Shown one piece after another: positions 8,816-16,929 of a DNA stretch of 64,000 bases. Position 1 is the stretch's first letter. Each line of letters opens with the position of its first letter. The DNA is from Bin18 sp965242795. GTDB taxonomy: Bacteria > Desulfobacterota > Binatia > Bin18. Position numbers and translations under genes: made by a program. The stretch covers positions 62,001 through 126,000 of the forward strand of contig OZ251505.1 in the NCBI GenBank assembly GCA_965242795.1. Reading direction: 5' to 3'. Below the pieces are notes generated by a model, which ran no database searches, had not been told where the DNA came from, and saw only the letters and a program-made list of their open reading frames with translations.

Positions 8816-9619
8816 ATGGCGGCCGGCACGACGGATGTCACCGACATTGCCGAAGCGGCGGAACGGCAGCGTCGGCTCGAACTCAAGGCACTCCGCGAAA
8901 AGAAGTACCGCTGGGTCGACTGGAAGTGGGACCTCGTCTTCTGGGTGACCGCGGTCTTCGTCGTCGCCGGCGCGGCCGACATCACGAAGCAGTTATTCGC
9001 CGGCGACTGGGACTTCTGGACCGACTGGAAAGACCCGCAGTGGTGGCCGGTGGTCACGGCGTTCGCCACGATCATCATCCCGTCGGCCCTCCAATACATT
9101 CAGTGGACAGCGTGGCGGTTTCCGACCGGTGCGACGTACACGGCCTGCTGCCTGTTCTTCGCCACGTGGGTAGGACGCTATTTCCAGTGGGATCTGGCCG
9201 CCAACTATCCGATGAACTTCGTCTGGCCCATCTCCATCGTCTGCGCGGGCATTCTGATGGACTGGATTCTGATGAAGACGAAAAGCTTCCTGCTGACCTC
9301 GCTGATCGGGGCGCACGTCTGGGCGATTGCCGTCTGGGCGTACAACTACGTACCGCTGGCCGGCTTTCTGCAGCCGGCGTACTTCATGGACCACGTGGTG
9401 ACGGTCGCCGACGTCCAGGGCATCGTCTACATCCGTTCGCAGACGCCGGAGTACCTGCGGCTCATCGAGCGCGGCGCGCTGCGCAGTTTCTTGGGCGAGA
9501 CCCAATACGTGTCGCTCGCGTTCGGGGGTACCGCGGCCTTCGCCGGCTATTGGATCGGCCAGTTCATCGGGCGCTATTTGGCGGTCTGGCCCATCCGGCG
9601 CTACCTGAAGACCGTGTAG
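8816..9619 (+). CDS. pmoA: copper membrane monooxygenase subunit A (PmoA/AmoA)
   Basis: The 267-residue product has the PmoA/AmoA helical plan. A charged N-terminus leads to WKWDLVFWVTAVFV, then DWDFWTDWKDPQWWPVV, the QYIQWTAWRFPTGATYTACC region, NYPMNFVWP, and the near-C-terminal YIRSQTPEYLRLIERGALRS block used as the family's diagnostic end. Start ATG 8816 has GAGAGGAG seven bases upstream; extension to 8738 overlaps pmoC and is not conserved. The sequence does not look like the common methanotroph or nitrifier consensus at several usually fixed positions, so it probably belongs to one of the less-studied clades (for example actinobacterial, SAR324 or Binatota-like). That placement needs a tree. 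Confidence 0.93.
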   Translation: MAAGTTDVTDIAEAAERQRRLELKALREKKYRWVDWKWDLVFWVTAVFVVAGAADITKQLFAGDWDFWTDWKDPQWWPVVTAFATIIIPSALQYIQWTAWRFPTGATYTACCLFFATWVGRYFQWDLAANYPMNFVWPISIVCAGILMDWILMKTKSFLLTSLIGAHVWAIAVWAYNYVPLAGFLQPAYFMDHVVTVADVQGIVYIRSQTPEYLRLIERGALRSFLGETQYVSLAFGGTAAFAGYWIGQFIGRYLAVWPIRRYLKTV

Positions 9620-9637
9620 GTGAGGGCGGGACGCGAG

Positions 9638-10003
9638 ATGCACCGTTTCCGCTTAGGGACACGTCGGACGTCCGACGCGCCTCGACCTGCGCGTTCGGTT
9701 CGTCTCCTTGCGGTCCGTCTGGCAGTCTTGGCTACCGTCCTGAGCCTCTCCGGCTCGGCGTACGCTCACGGTGTGAATGCCGAGGAAATGGCGCCGCCGA
9801 TCATCACGGCCGGAATCTTGGGGTTCGTGTGCTACTGGCTGGTCATCCTGTGGCCGGCGTCGGAACGTGCGGCTTCACGCCCGGATCGTTTCGCCGCCCA
9901 GGCCGTTACGCCCCAGCCCATCCGCATCAAGCGCAAACCCCGTCTGCGAGTGATCGTGTCCGAGGCGTCCGAAACGCAAACCAGGAGGGCGGCGGATGGC
10001 TGA
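9638..10003 (+). CDS. small exported membrane protein between pmoA and pmoB
   Basis: The product has about 121 residues. An Arg-rich N-terminus leads to a signal-like helix (LLAVRLAVLATVLSLSGSAYAHG), a short 'HGVNAEEMAPP' stretch, one membrane helix (ITAGILGFVCYWLVILWP), then a basic cytoplasmic tail. If the first helix is cleaved after AYA, the mature N-terminus would begin His-Gly, as in mature PmoB, where the amino-terminal His binds copper. The stop overlaps the pmoB start (9996) by eight bases, implying translational coupling. Start is ATG 9638; GTG 9620, directly after the pmoA stop, is also possible. No named family recognised. A link to complex assembly or copper delivery is inferred from location. 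Confidence 0.7.
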   Translation: MHRFRLGTRRTSDAPRPARSVRLLAVRLAVLATVLSLSGSAYAHGVNAEEMAPPIITAGILGFVCYWLVILWPASERAASRPDRFAAQAVTPQPIRIKRKPRLRVIVSEASETQTRRAADG

Positions 10004-11270
10004 ACGTACCCGAGGAGCCGGACGTTGGATGCCGTTTTTCGCGGCGTTCGCCCTAATGGGTTCGATGGTCGTTGCTCCGAAGCCTCCTGCATTCGCGCAC
10101 GGCGAGGCCGCGGACGAGCCGTTCCTGAAGAACATGACGACGGCGTTCTTCAACGTCTCCGTCTCGCCCACGGAAATCGAGGTCGGAGAGCCTGTCAAGG
10201 TCACGGGGTCGGTCAAAATACTCGAAACCTGGCCGCATACGCTGGAGACGCCGGAAATCGCGGCGATCATGCCCGTCGTGCCCGGACCGGTGTTCGCGCT
10301 GCGTGAACGCTTCGTCAACCGCGAGGCGGCGATCGGCTCGTTCTTCGTGGAGAAGGGCGGCATCTACGAATTCGAGATGGAGCTGGTCGGCAAGGAGCCC
10401 GGAAACTGGCACGTGCATCCGGGCATTGCGGTGTACGGCACCGGCACGCTGATCGGCCCCGGCGAATGGGTCACCGTTCGACAGGGCGAGAAGCCGTTCT
10501 CGTTTCCGTTGACGCTGGTTTCCGGCGAGACCATCGAACTCGGCGAGTACGGCGGCCAGTTCGCGTGGTGGTGGTCGTTTGCGGGATTCGTGCTGGGGGT
10601 CGGCTGGATTCTGTATTGGACCTCGAACAAACCCACGGTGACGAATCTCGCGGTCACGTCCCAACTGCCGGTGAACGACGACGCGCCCGACATCGGCCTG
10701 ATTACCCCGCGCGATCACATGTGGATGAACGTCTTCGCCGGCGTCACGCTGATCATGCTGATCGTGGGCTGGACGTACGCCACGTCCAACGCGCCGGTAC
10801 GCTGGCCCCAGCAGACCGACTGGTTCACGCCGTCCGCGATCTCGTCCGGGGAGAATCTGGCCGAGGTGCGCACGAAGGGGGCAACCTACGACGAAGCCAG
10901 CGAGACGCTGACCATGCAGGTCGGCGTGACCAACCAGAGCGAGGCCGAGATTCGAGTCAAACAACTCATCATGGGGATGGCGACGTTCGTGAACGGCTCC
11001 GCGAACGAACAGGCCGCGGCCGGACCGCAGGATTTCGTCGACCGGCTCGAAGTCGAACCGAACGTGCCGCTGGCGCCCGGCGAGACCAAGGATTTGACGC
11101 TCACGGTATCGAGTCCGATCTTCGGCGTGGAGCGGCTCATTCCGACCGATTCTCCGCAACAGTTCATCGGCGCGGTTCTCCGCTTCGAGGACACCGACGC
11201 GGCTCACGAATTGGTCACCGTCCGGTCCAGCGTCGTCCCGACCCAGTTCCGTTCCGCGTATCTGCCGTAG
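9996..11270 (+). CDS. pmoB: copper membrane monooxygenase subunit B (PmoB/AmoB)
   Basis: The 424-residue product has a signal peptide ending AFA-HGE, which leaves His (residue 35) at the mature N-terminus. His 139 and His 141 in NWHVHPGIAVYG complete the Cu(B) ligand set typical of PmoB. Two cupredoxin domains sit on the periplasmic side, separated by two membrane helices (FAWWWSFAGFVLGVGWILYW and MNVFAGVTLIMLIVGWTYA). The C-terminal domain ends with GAVLRFEDTDAAHELV. Start overlaps the preceding small gene. Together with 7903-8763 and 8816-9619 it makes a complete enzyme. The intact copper ligands suggest a functional complex. Confidence 0.94.
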   Translation: MAERTRGAGRWMPFFAAFALMGSMVVAPKPPAFAHGEAADEPFLKNMTTAFFNVSVSPTEIEVGEPVKVTGSVKILETWPHTLETPEIAAIMPVVPGPVFALRERFVNREAAIGSFFVEKGGIYEFEMELVGKEPGNWHVHPGIAVYGTGTLIGPGEWVTVRQGEKPFSFPLTLVSGETIELGEYGGQFAWWWSFAGFVLGVGWILYWTSNKPTVTNLAVTSQLPVNDDAPDIGLITPRDHMWMNVFAGVTLIMLIVGWTYATSNAPVRWPQQTDWFTPSAISSGENLAEVRTKGATYDEASETLTMQVGVTNQSEAEIRVKQLIMGMATFVNGSANEQAAAGPQDFVDRLEVEPNVPLAPGETKDLTLTVSSPIFGVERLIPTDSPQQFIGAVLRFEDTDAAHELVTVRSSVVPTQFRSAYLP

Positions 11271-11316
11271 AAGGCGGAACGACGCGCCCGGGCCGCTTCG
11301 GCGTGCGGAGCCAGGG

Positions 11317-11886
11317 GTGCACGATCTCTTCAAACGGTTCGCGCTGATTCTGGCGGCGTGCTGCCCACCGGCGGGCGTATGGGCGCACGGTGGCGTCGGG
11401 ATGGACATGGACCCTTGCGTCGAACGAGCCGGCGCGTACCTGATTCATTTCTCCGCCTACCAATTTCAGGAATACGCTGCGCAAGAATTCTGCCGCAGCG
11501 TGCCGCGGACCGGCGAGGTCGTCCTCGTCCTCGACCTGATCGATCCCGAACTTCGCCGCCGCCCCGCGGCGTTGCGCGTCGTGCAGGAGTCCTCCCCGCA
11601 GCGCGTGCTGCTCGACGTTCCAGCCCAGGTATATCCGAACGGCGTGGTCAACGCGGAGGTGAATTTCGAAGCGTCCGGCAGGTACAGCGCGCTCATGACG
11701 GTTGCCGGTGTGGAAGGCGCGGTGCGCTTCCCCATCCGCGTCGCCGCTTTTCCGAACGTGTTGATGTCCATCGCCGTAGGCGTACTGGCCGGTTGCGGGA
11801 TCGGCTACGTCGCGGTGCGCGGCGGTCTTGCCAAACGGTGGATCCGGTCTCGCCGCGTTCGAGTTCAGCCGCGGCCCGAAGGATAG
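11317..11886 (+). CDS. exported, membrane-anchored two-cysteine protein (monooxygenase-flanking paralogue 2)
   Basis: The 189-residue product has a signal peptide (FALILAACCPPAGVWAHG) and then a His/Met-containing start of the mature chain (AHGGVGMDMDPC). The beta-rich domain carries a second Cys in EFCRSVPRTGEVVLVLD, and a C-terminal membrane helix (VLMSIAVGVLAGCGIGYVAV) leads to an Arg-rich tail. Domain order, Cys spacing and the VPR-x-G-x-x-x-LV-x-D motif match the protein at 7245-7853. The HG-x-x-MDMD segment looks suited to copper. GTG 11317 is 46 bp after pmoB, so this is probably part of the operon. No described family was recognised; a metallochaperone or assembly role is a hypothesis. 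Confidence 0.75.
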   Translation: MHDLFKRFALILAACCPPAGVWAHGGVGMDMDPCVERAGAYLIHFSAYQFQEYAAQEFCRSVPRTGEVVLVLDLIDPELRRRPAALRVVQESSPQRVLLDVPAQVYPNGVVNAEVNFEASGRYSALMTVAGVEGAVRFPIRVAAFPNVLMSIAVGVLAGCGIGYVAVRGGLAKRWIRSRRVRVQPRPEG

Positions 11887-11957
11887 TCATGCCGTACGGA
11901 CATGCGGAATCGTCTCGTGCAAAGCCCCGCTGCCACGCTGAACCAGACCGGTGAACC

Positions 11958-13667
11958 ATGCGGATACGTGGCGCCCTGCTGAGTTGCCTGCTCATCGTCG
12001 TCTTCGTGCTTGCCGCGATGTACGGCCTCCCGCGGGCGTGGCTGCCCGGTCCGATGCGTGACACGGCCTTTCGCCTGTTCGGGGAAGACGCCTATCGCGC
12101 GCCCCCGGCGAGTCGGGATTTCGCGTCTCTTGCAGCCGAGCCGTTCTGTCCCGACAAGCATCCCGAGTGGCGTGCGGAACAGACGATCGACGTCGTGCGG
12201 GTCATAGCCTCTCCGGTCTGCGCGCCCGACAATCCCGCGGAAATCGCGGCGTTCGTGCGCGGGACGAACAACGTTTCGCCGCAGACGCTCATGCAGACCC
12301 GGCTGACGCCGAATACGCTGGTCAAGGAACACGACACGGACGGCGACGGCGACCCGGATCACATTCACCTGCGGTTGGAAGTCGTCGAGTTGAACGGTCG
12401 CTCGCCCGACGACCCGGCGCCGTTTCCGGCCTATGCCATTGCGCCCGGCGTCCAGCCCGGGCTGTGGGTGTTTGCGCCCAAGTCGCGCGGCATGGCCACG
12501 GAAAATTTCGAGACCGACCGGGCGTACGTCGGGCTGCGCGCGCCGTCCCCCGTCATTCGCGTCGAAGCCGGCGACACCCTGCGGGTGACGCTCGAAAACA
12601 CGCACTACCTGCCGCACACCATTCATTTTCATGGCGTGGATCATCCGTTCGTGGACGCGGACGGGGAGGGCAACGACGGTGTGCCGATTGCCAGCGAGTT
12701 GCCCGTCAGGCCGGGCGAAACGCGCACGTATGAGATGACCCCGCGCCAGACCGGCACCATGTTCTACCACTGCCACGTCCAACCGCAGGCCCACATTCTG
12801 ATGGGATTGCAGGGGATGTTCGTGGTCGAGGAGAACCGGCCCAACAACCGGCTGCAAACCCTCAACGTCGGGGCCGGGCGGGTCCGGCATCCGTCGTCCG
12901 CCAGCCGGGAACGCTACGCGCGCGAGTTCGATCTTCATTACCAGGATATCGACCCGGCGCTGAACAACGTCATCCAGACGGCCAACGACCCGCGGCTGAT
13001 CGCCGCGGCCATGAACCGGGGCTACGACATCACGGACCACGGACCCGGTTATTTTCTGCTGAACGGCCGGTCGTTTCCGTACACTACGCGCGAGTCGTTG
13101 GTCGTGGTTGGCCCGGACGAGCGGGTCAAGCTGCGTGTCCTGAACGGTGGAGCGGAAGGCATCGCGTTACATACCCACGGCCACAAGGTTACGGTGACGC
13201 ACTACGACGGCGTCGCGCACGCTCCCGCGGCGCGCATCACGCGCGACGTCGTCTGGCTCGCGCCCGCCCAGCGGTTGGACCTCGACCTGAAGACCGCCAA
13301 CGACGGGCTGCACAGCTACGGCCCGGGCGTCTGGCTGCTGCACGACCACAAGGAGAAGGCCATCACCACCGACGGCATCAATCCGGGCGGGAACATCAGC
13401 GCGATCGTCTATCCCGAGTATCTGGGCGACGCCGGCCGACCGCTGACTCAGGGTATGGACTGGACTCCGTTCTTCAGCGCCGCGTACTACCAGAAGAAGA
13501 TTCCGGTGTGGGCCGACCTTGAAGCATCGGGCCTGCTCGGCGAAGCGGAGGGCGAACATCCGCAACTCTCCACCGCGTTCATCCTGGGTGCGGGCACTGG
13601 CCTGCTGATCGGCGCCGGGTTCGCCCTCGGCCGCTTTTCGCTCCGGCGCAAGCGCAGGGACTCCTGA
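11958..13667 (+). CDS. membrane-anchored multicopper oxidase
   Basis: The 569-residue product has an N-terminal membrane/signal helix, multicopper-oxidase domains and a C-terminal helix (STAFILGAGTGLLIGAGFALG) with a basic tail. Trinuclear-site His motifs are HTIHFHG, HCH in FYHCHVQPQAH, HTHGH and HDH in WLLHDHKE. The type 1 copper set Cys-His-Met is in the first half (HCHVQPQAHILMG). The last motif has HDH where three-domain laccases carry the type 1 Cys, so only the N-terminal type 1 site seems complete. DTDGDGDPDH before the first domain resembles a calcium loop. It sits between the monooxygenase operon and a cupredoxin, its stop touching the cupredoxin start. It could be a cuprous oxidase protecting or loading the monooxygenase, or an electron-transfer oxidase. 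Confidence 0.88.
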   Translation: MRIRGALLSCLLIVVFVLAAMYGLPRAWLPGPMRDTAFRLFGEDAYRAPPASRDFASLAAEPFCPDKHPEWRAEQTIDVVRVIASPVCAPDNPAEIAAFVRGTNNVSPQTLMQTRLTPNTLVKEHDTDGDGDPDHIHLRLEVVELNGRSPDDPAPFPAYAIAPGVQPGLWVFAPKSRGMATENFETDRAYVGLRAPSPVIRVEAGDTLRVTLENTHYLPHTIHFHGVDHPFVDADGEGNDGVPIASELPVRPGETRTYEMTPRQTGTMFYHCHVQPQAHILMGLQGMFVVEENRPNNRLQTLNVGAGRVRHPSSASRERYAREFDLHYQDIDPALNNVIQTANDPRLIAAAMNRGYDITDHGPGYFLLNGRSFPYTTRESLVVVGPDERVKLRVLNGGAEGIALHTHGHKVTVTHYDGVAHAPAARITRDVVWLAPAQRLDLDLKTANDGLHSYGPGVWLLHDHKEKAITTDGINPGGNISAIVYPEYLGDAGRPLTQGMDWTPFFSAAYYQKKIPVWADLEASGLLGEAEGEHPQLSTAFILGAGTGLLIGAGFALGRFSLRRKRRDS

Positions 13668-14426
13668 ATGCCATACCGCCCGCCGATACCACGGACGAGC
13701 CGGCGTCCTTCAGTATTTCCAGGACCCCGGCCGATTTCCCTGACGCGGGTGCTCGTCGGATTGGTCGTCGGCGGGTGTCTCTTCTATTCACGTGGAGACG
13801 CCCAACAACGTCCAGACTCGGACATCACGCCGCCTATGGATCACGCGCACCACCACGCAGCCCATCACGCCATGCACCTCGACGCCGAGGGCATGGTGAT
13901 GAACGAAAACCGCGACCAACTGCCGCGCGGGTGCCCGCGCATCGCCGCGGAGCGGTCCATCACCGTCCGCGCCGGCAAGGAGTTCGCCGCGCCGGGCAGC
14001 ATGTTCGCCTACGATCAGACGGACTGGACTTTCGCGCCGTGCACGCGACTGACCGTCACACTGGTGAATACGGACGACGTCCGCCACCAATGGATGCTCC
14101 ACGGGCTGCCACGCTATCTCTATCCCACCGGAATGTTCAGCGTTGAGGTCGCGGGCCGCGGGCAACGCGCCGGGACGTTCATCCTGCCCCCCGGAGACCG
14201 AACCTATCTGGTGCACTGCGACGTGGCGCAGCACATGGAGAAAGGGATGAAGGCCCAACTCAGGACCGGCCGCGGGGAAGGGGATCTGCCCTCGATTCCC
14301 CGATTGACCGGGCCGCGGCTGCCGGACGCCTACGAGTCGCGCTGGACAAGCGTCGGTCTCGGCTTGGCGTTTCTCGCGGGCTTGGCGGGTGCCGTCACGA
14401 CCGCCCAATTCCTCCGTTGGTTCTGA
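13668..14426 (+). CDS. cupredoxin-domain protein with His-rich N-terminus and C-terminal anchor
   Basis: ATG 13668 immediately follows the multicopper-oxidase TGA, so the two are coupled. The 252-residue product has a signal helix, a His-rich linker (MDHAHHHAAHHAMHLD) likely to bind copper, then a single cupredoxin domain. Type 1 ligands are visible: His in VRHQWMLHG, then Cys, His and Met in VHCDVAQHMEKGM. The C-terminal helix (VGLGLAFLAGLAGAVTTAQFL) anchors it. The probable role is a blue-copper electron carrier for the neighbouring oxidase, monooxygenase or PQQ dehydrogenase, with the His-rich part buffering copper. The partner assignment is inference. Confidence 0.85.
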   Translation: MPYRPPIPRTSRRPSVFPGPRPISLTRVLVGLVVGGCLFYSRGDAQQRPDSDITPPMDHAHHHAAHHAMHLDAEGMVMNENRDQLPRGCPRIAAERSITVRAGKEFAAPGSMFAYDQTDWTFAPCTRLTVTLVNTDDVRHQWMLHGLPRYLYPTGMFSVEVAGRGQRAGTFILPPGDRTYLVHCDVAQHMEKGMKAQLRTGRGEGDLPSIPRLTGPRLPDAYESRWTSVGLGLAFLAGLAGAVTTAQFLRWF

Positions 14427-14450
14427 CCTTTTTACGCACGGCGTTCAACA

Positions 14451-14516
14451 TGTAGGGGCAACCCCCTGTGGTTGCCCTCCGCCGGAACAGGGCAACCACG
14501 GGGGGTTGCCCCTACA
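14451..14516. repeat. inverted-repeat element, TGTAGGGGCA family
   Basis: Two near-perfect 28-bp arms (14451-14478 and 14489-14516) face each other across a 10-bp loop. The arms run TGTAGGGGCAACCCCC and so on inward. Related copies occur near 43024-43110, 46399-46442 and 56994-57084. It lies between the cupredoxin and PQQ-dehydrogenase genes and may end the upstream transcript as a hairpin, though it is a dispersed non-coding element. The rest of the 14427-14658 gap holds a weak promoter candidate (TTGACC 14573, TACGGT 14596, spacing 17). Confidence 0.8.
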
Positions 14517-14658
14517 CTGGGATGACGTTGTTCGCCGAAGGAAATGCAACTGAGTACACCATAGGCCGTTCCTTGACCGTCCGCCGAAAACTCCATACGG
14601 TTCGGCGCAATTCTCCCTGAGTTCTTCGTTCACATCCCGGTTAAGGAGGCGTATCCCC

Positions 14659-16371
14659 ATGCGAGGTTCCTGGTTGCGGACATTCCTTTCCATAAGCGTT
14701 GTTCTTCTGCTCGGCATGCCGTCGCTCGGCGCCGCGGACTCGCCCGGGAAGACCGAAGACGCGCTTCCTCCGATCACCCACGAACGGCTACTCCAAGGGA
14801 CGCAGCAGGCCGCCGATTGGCTCATGTTCGGCGGCAATTACGAAGGCTGGCGGTTCAGCCCGCTGGACGACATCAACCGCGACACCGTGAAGAATCTTCA
14901 GGCCGCCTGGATATTCCAGACCGGCGTGCCGGCCCAGATGCAGGCGTCTCCCGTCGTGGCCGACGGCGTGATGTATCTGACCGCGGCCTACAACAAAGTA
15001 TTCGCACTCAATGCCGCCACCGGCAACCCGATCTGGAAATACGATCATCCGCTGCCCGACGACCTGCGCATCTGCTGCGGGCCGGGAAATCGTGGGGTCG
15101 CGCTGGCCGGGGATAAGGTCATCATGGCGACGCTGGACGCGCGTGTGGTGGCCCTCGACCGCAAGACCGGCGAGGTCGTCTGGAATACGGAAGCCGACGA
15201 TTATGCCGGCGGGTTCAGCTTCACCCTGGCGCCGCTGATCGTGCGCGACAACGTGATCGTGGGCATTGCGGGCGGTGAGTACGGTATCCGGGGCTACATC
15301 GACGCCTACGATCTGGCGACCGGGCAACGCAAATGGCGGCGCTACACCGTTCCCGACGAAGGCGAACCGGGCGTCGAAACCTGGGCGGGCGACTCGTACA
15401 AGAACGGCGGCGGCCCGGCCTGGGTGACCGGCTCGTACGACGCCGACCTCGACTTGGTGTACTGGGCGACCGGCAACCCCGCCCCGGACTGGAACGGCGA
15501 TGGCCGCGAGGGCGACAACCTGTACACGAACTCGGTGCTGGCCCTGGCCCCCGACACCGGCGACGTGCGCTGGTACTTCCAATTCACCCCGCACGACATC
15601 TGGGACTACGACGGCAACACCGGCATCTTCCTGCTCGACGTCATGCGCAGCGGCGAGCCGGTCAAGGCGCTCGCTCAACCCAACCGCAACGGCTATCTGT
15701 ACGTCCTCGACCGCCAGAACGGCACGTTCCTGCACGGCGCGCAGTACGTCGAACAACTCAACTGGGCCACCGGCTTGGACGAGAACGGCCGGCCGCAAGT
15801 CGATCCGCGCTACGTGCCGATGGAAGACGGTAACCCCGAACTCATCTGCCCGGGCAACGTGGGCGGCCAGAACGGCTCGTACGCCGCGGCCTACAGCCCG
15901 CTGTCCAAGCTGATCTTCGTGCCGACGATCGAAAGCTGCGGCAAGATGGAGAAAGCCAGGTCCATCTTCATCCGGGGCATCCCGTTCTGGGGCGGCGGCC
16001 CGGGCCAGACCCAGGGGGACCTGGGCACCGCGTACGGCCACGTCTCGGCCATCGACCCGACTAGCGGCGAGGTTAAGTGGCGCTACAAGGACGACTGGCC
16101 GATGGTCGGCGGCGCGCTGGCGACCGCGGGCGGCCTCGTCTTCACCGGCAACCAGCAGGGTTACGCCCTCGGCCTCGACGACCAGACGGGCGAAGTCCTA
16201 TGGAAGTTCCAGACCGGCTCCGCGGTGCGCGGCCAGCCGATCTCCTACCAAGCTGGGGGAAGACAATACGTCGCCGTGCCGAGCGGCGCCGGCGGCTTGG
16301 TGGTGGACATCGTCGGCAAATATCCGAAGACCACGCCGGGCAGTTCGGTCGCGGTGTTCGCGTTGCCGTAG
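14659..16371 (+). CDS. PQQ-dependent alcohol dehydrogenase with lanthanide-type active site
   Basis: This is a periplasmic quinoprotein oxidising primary alcohols. The 570-residue product has a signal peptide and an eight-bladed propeller with repeated tryptophan-docking phrases (NLQAAWIFQTG, NPIWKYDH, VVWNTE, RKWRRY, VKWRYKD, VLWKFQTG). The vicinal disulfide pair is Cys139-Cys140 (RICCGPGNRG). HDIWDYDGNTG gives catalytic Asp316 plus Asp318 two residues on; that second Asp is the extra ligand of lanthanide-dependent (XoxF/PedH-type) enzymes, where calcium MxaF has Ala. No haem c motif, so an external acceptor is needed; the adjacent cupredoxin is a candidate. AAGGAGG precedes ATG 14659. Context suggests oxidation of the alcohol made by the upstream monooxygenase. 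Methanol versus longer alcohols is undecided. Confidence 0.93.
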   Translation: MRGSWLRTFLSISVVLLLGMPSLGAADSPGKTEDALPPITHERLLQGTQQAADWLMFGGNYEGWRFSPLDDINRDTVKNLQAAWIFQTGVPAQMQASPVVADGVMYLTAAYNKVFALNAATGNPIWKYDHPLPDDLRICCGPGNRGVALAGDKVIMATLDARVVALDRKTGEVVWNTEADDYAGGFSFTLAPLIVRDNVIVGIAGGEYGIRGYIDAYDLATGQRKWRRYTVPDEGEPGVETWAGDSYKNGGGPAWVTGSYDADLDLVYWATGNPAPDWNGDGREGDNLYTNSVLALAPDTGDVRWYFQFTPHDIWDYDGNTGIFLLDVMRSGEPVKALAQPNRNGYLYVLDRQNGTFLHGAQYVEQLNWATGLDENGRPQVDPRYVPMEDGNPELICPGNVGGQNGSYAAAYSPLSKLIFVPTIESCGKMEKARSIFIRGIPFWGGGPGQTQGDLGTAYGHVSAIDPTSGEVKWRYKDDWPMVGGALATAGGLVFTGNQQGYALGLDDQTGEVLWKFQTGSAVRGQPISYQAGGRQYVAVPSGAGGLVVDIVGKYPKTTPGSSVAVFALP

Positions 16372-16390
16372 CGTTGTCTGCTCGACTCAC

Positions 16391-16900
16391 TCAAGAAATG
16401 CCGCGGTTGGGACGGTACTCCCTGTCCAAGACGGTTTCTTGAGGAAAATCCGGACAGAGCGCGGACCGGACGGCCTCGCCGGCGGGATCGAAATACGTCA
16501 TGCGTCCGTTCTGGTCACACAGCCAGAACTCTTGCGCGCCTTGCTCGAAATATAAGGCCCGTTTTTCTGTGATTTCTTCTTCGGTGTTGCTCGAAGAGAG
16601 AATTTCAATGCAGATCTCCGGGGCGACGGAACAGGCGGCTTCGTCTTTTATCCGCCGATAGGTCTCGTTCGATACCCAGGCAACGTCGGCGACCTTGGTG
16701 CCTTGGCGCGTGTGGATCGCGCATTCGGTGAGAATCTTCCCTCTCCGTTTGTGGACGCGCAGGAGGGCAGCAATCTCTCCTTGGAGTGCAGAGTGGTACA
16801 CCTTGTTGGGAGACATCACGATCTTCCCGCGCGTGTCGAGTTCGATCTTGTAAGGGAGGTTGTGTAACTCGGAGCGGTCGCAGACTTCCTGCCAGTTCAT
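16391..16900 (-). CDS. Uma2-family (DUF820) putative restriction-endonuclease-fold protein
   Basis: The 169-residue product carries the Uma2 pattern: KIVMSPNKVYHSALQGEIAALL, TECAIHTRQGTKVADVAWVS with the VADVAW acidic strand, then SVAPEICIEILSSSNTEEEI with the E-x-x-S pattern, and KRALYFEQGAQEFWLCDQ. These are PD-(D/E)XK-fold proteins of unknown biological role. ATG 16900 is preferred because GGGAGA lies eight bases upstream; an ATG at 16933 abuts the upstream stop. It appears to share a transcript with 16930-17241. Confidence 0.85.
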   Translation of the reverse strand: MNWQEVCDRSELHNLPYKIELDTRGKIVMSPNKVYHSALQGEIAALLRVHKRRGKILTECAIHTRQGTKVADVAWVSNETYRRIKDEAACSVAPEICIEILSSSNTEEEITEKRALYFEQGAQEFWLCDQNGRMTYFDPAGEAVRSALCPDFPQETVLDREYRPNRGIS

Positions 16901-16929
16901 GTCGGTGTTCTCCCGGCGAGGCGTGCAGA

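Noticed and set aside
7903..11270. Calling the operon an ammonia monooxygenase of a nitrifier
   Set aside because: No hao or cytochrome c554/cM552 genes, and a lanthanide-type alcohol dehydrogenase adjoins; substrate left open.
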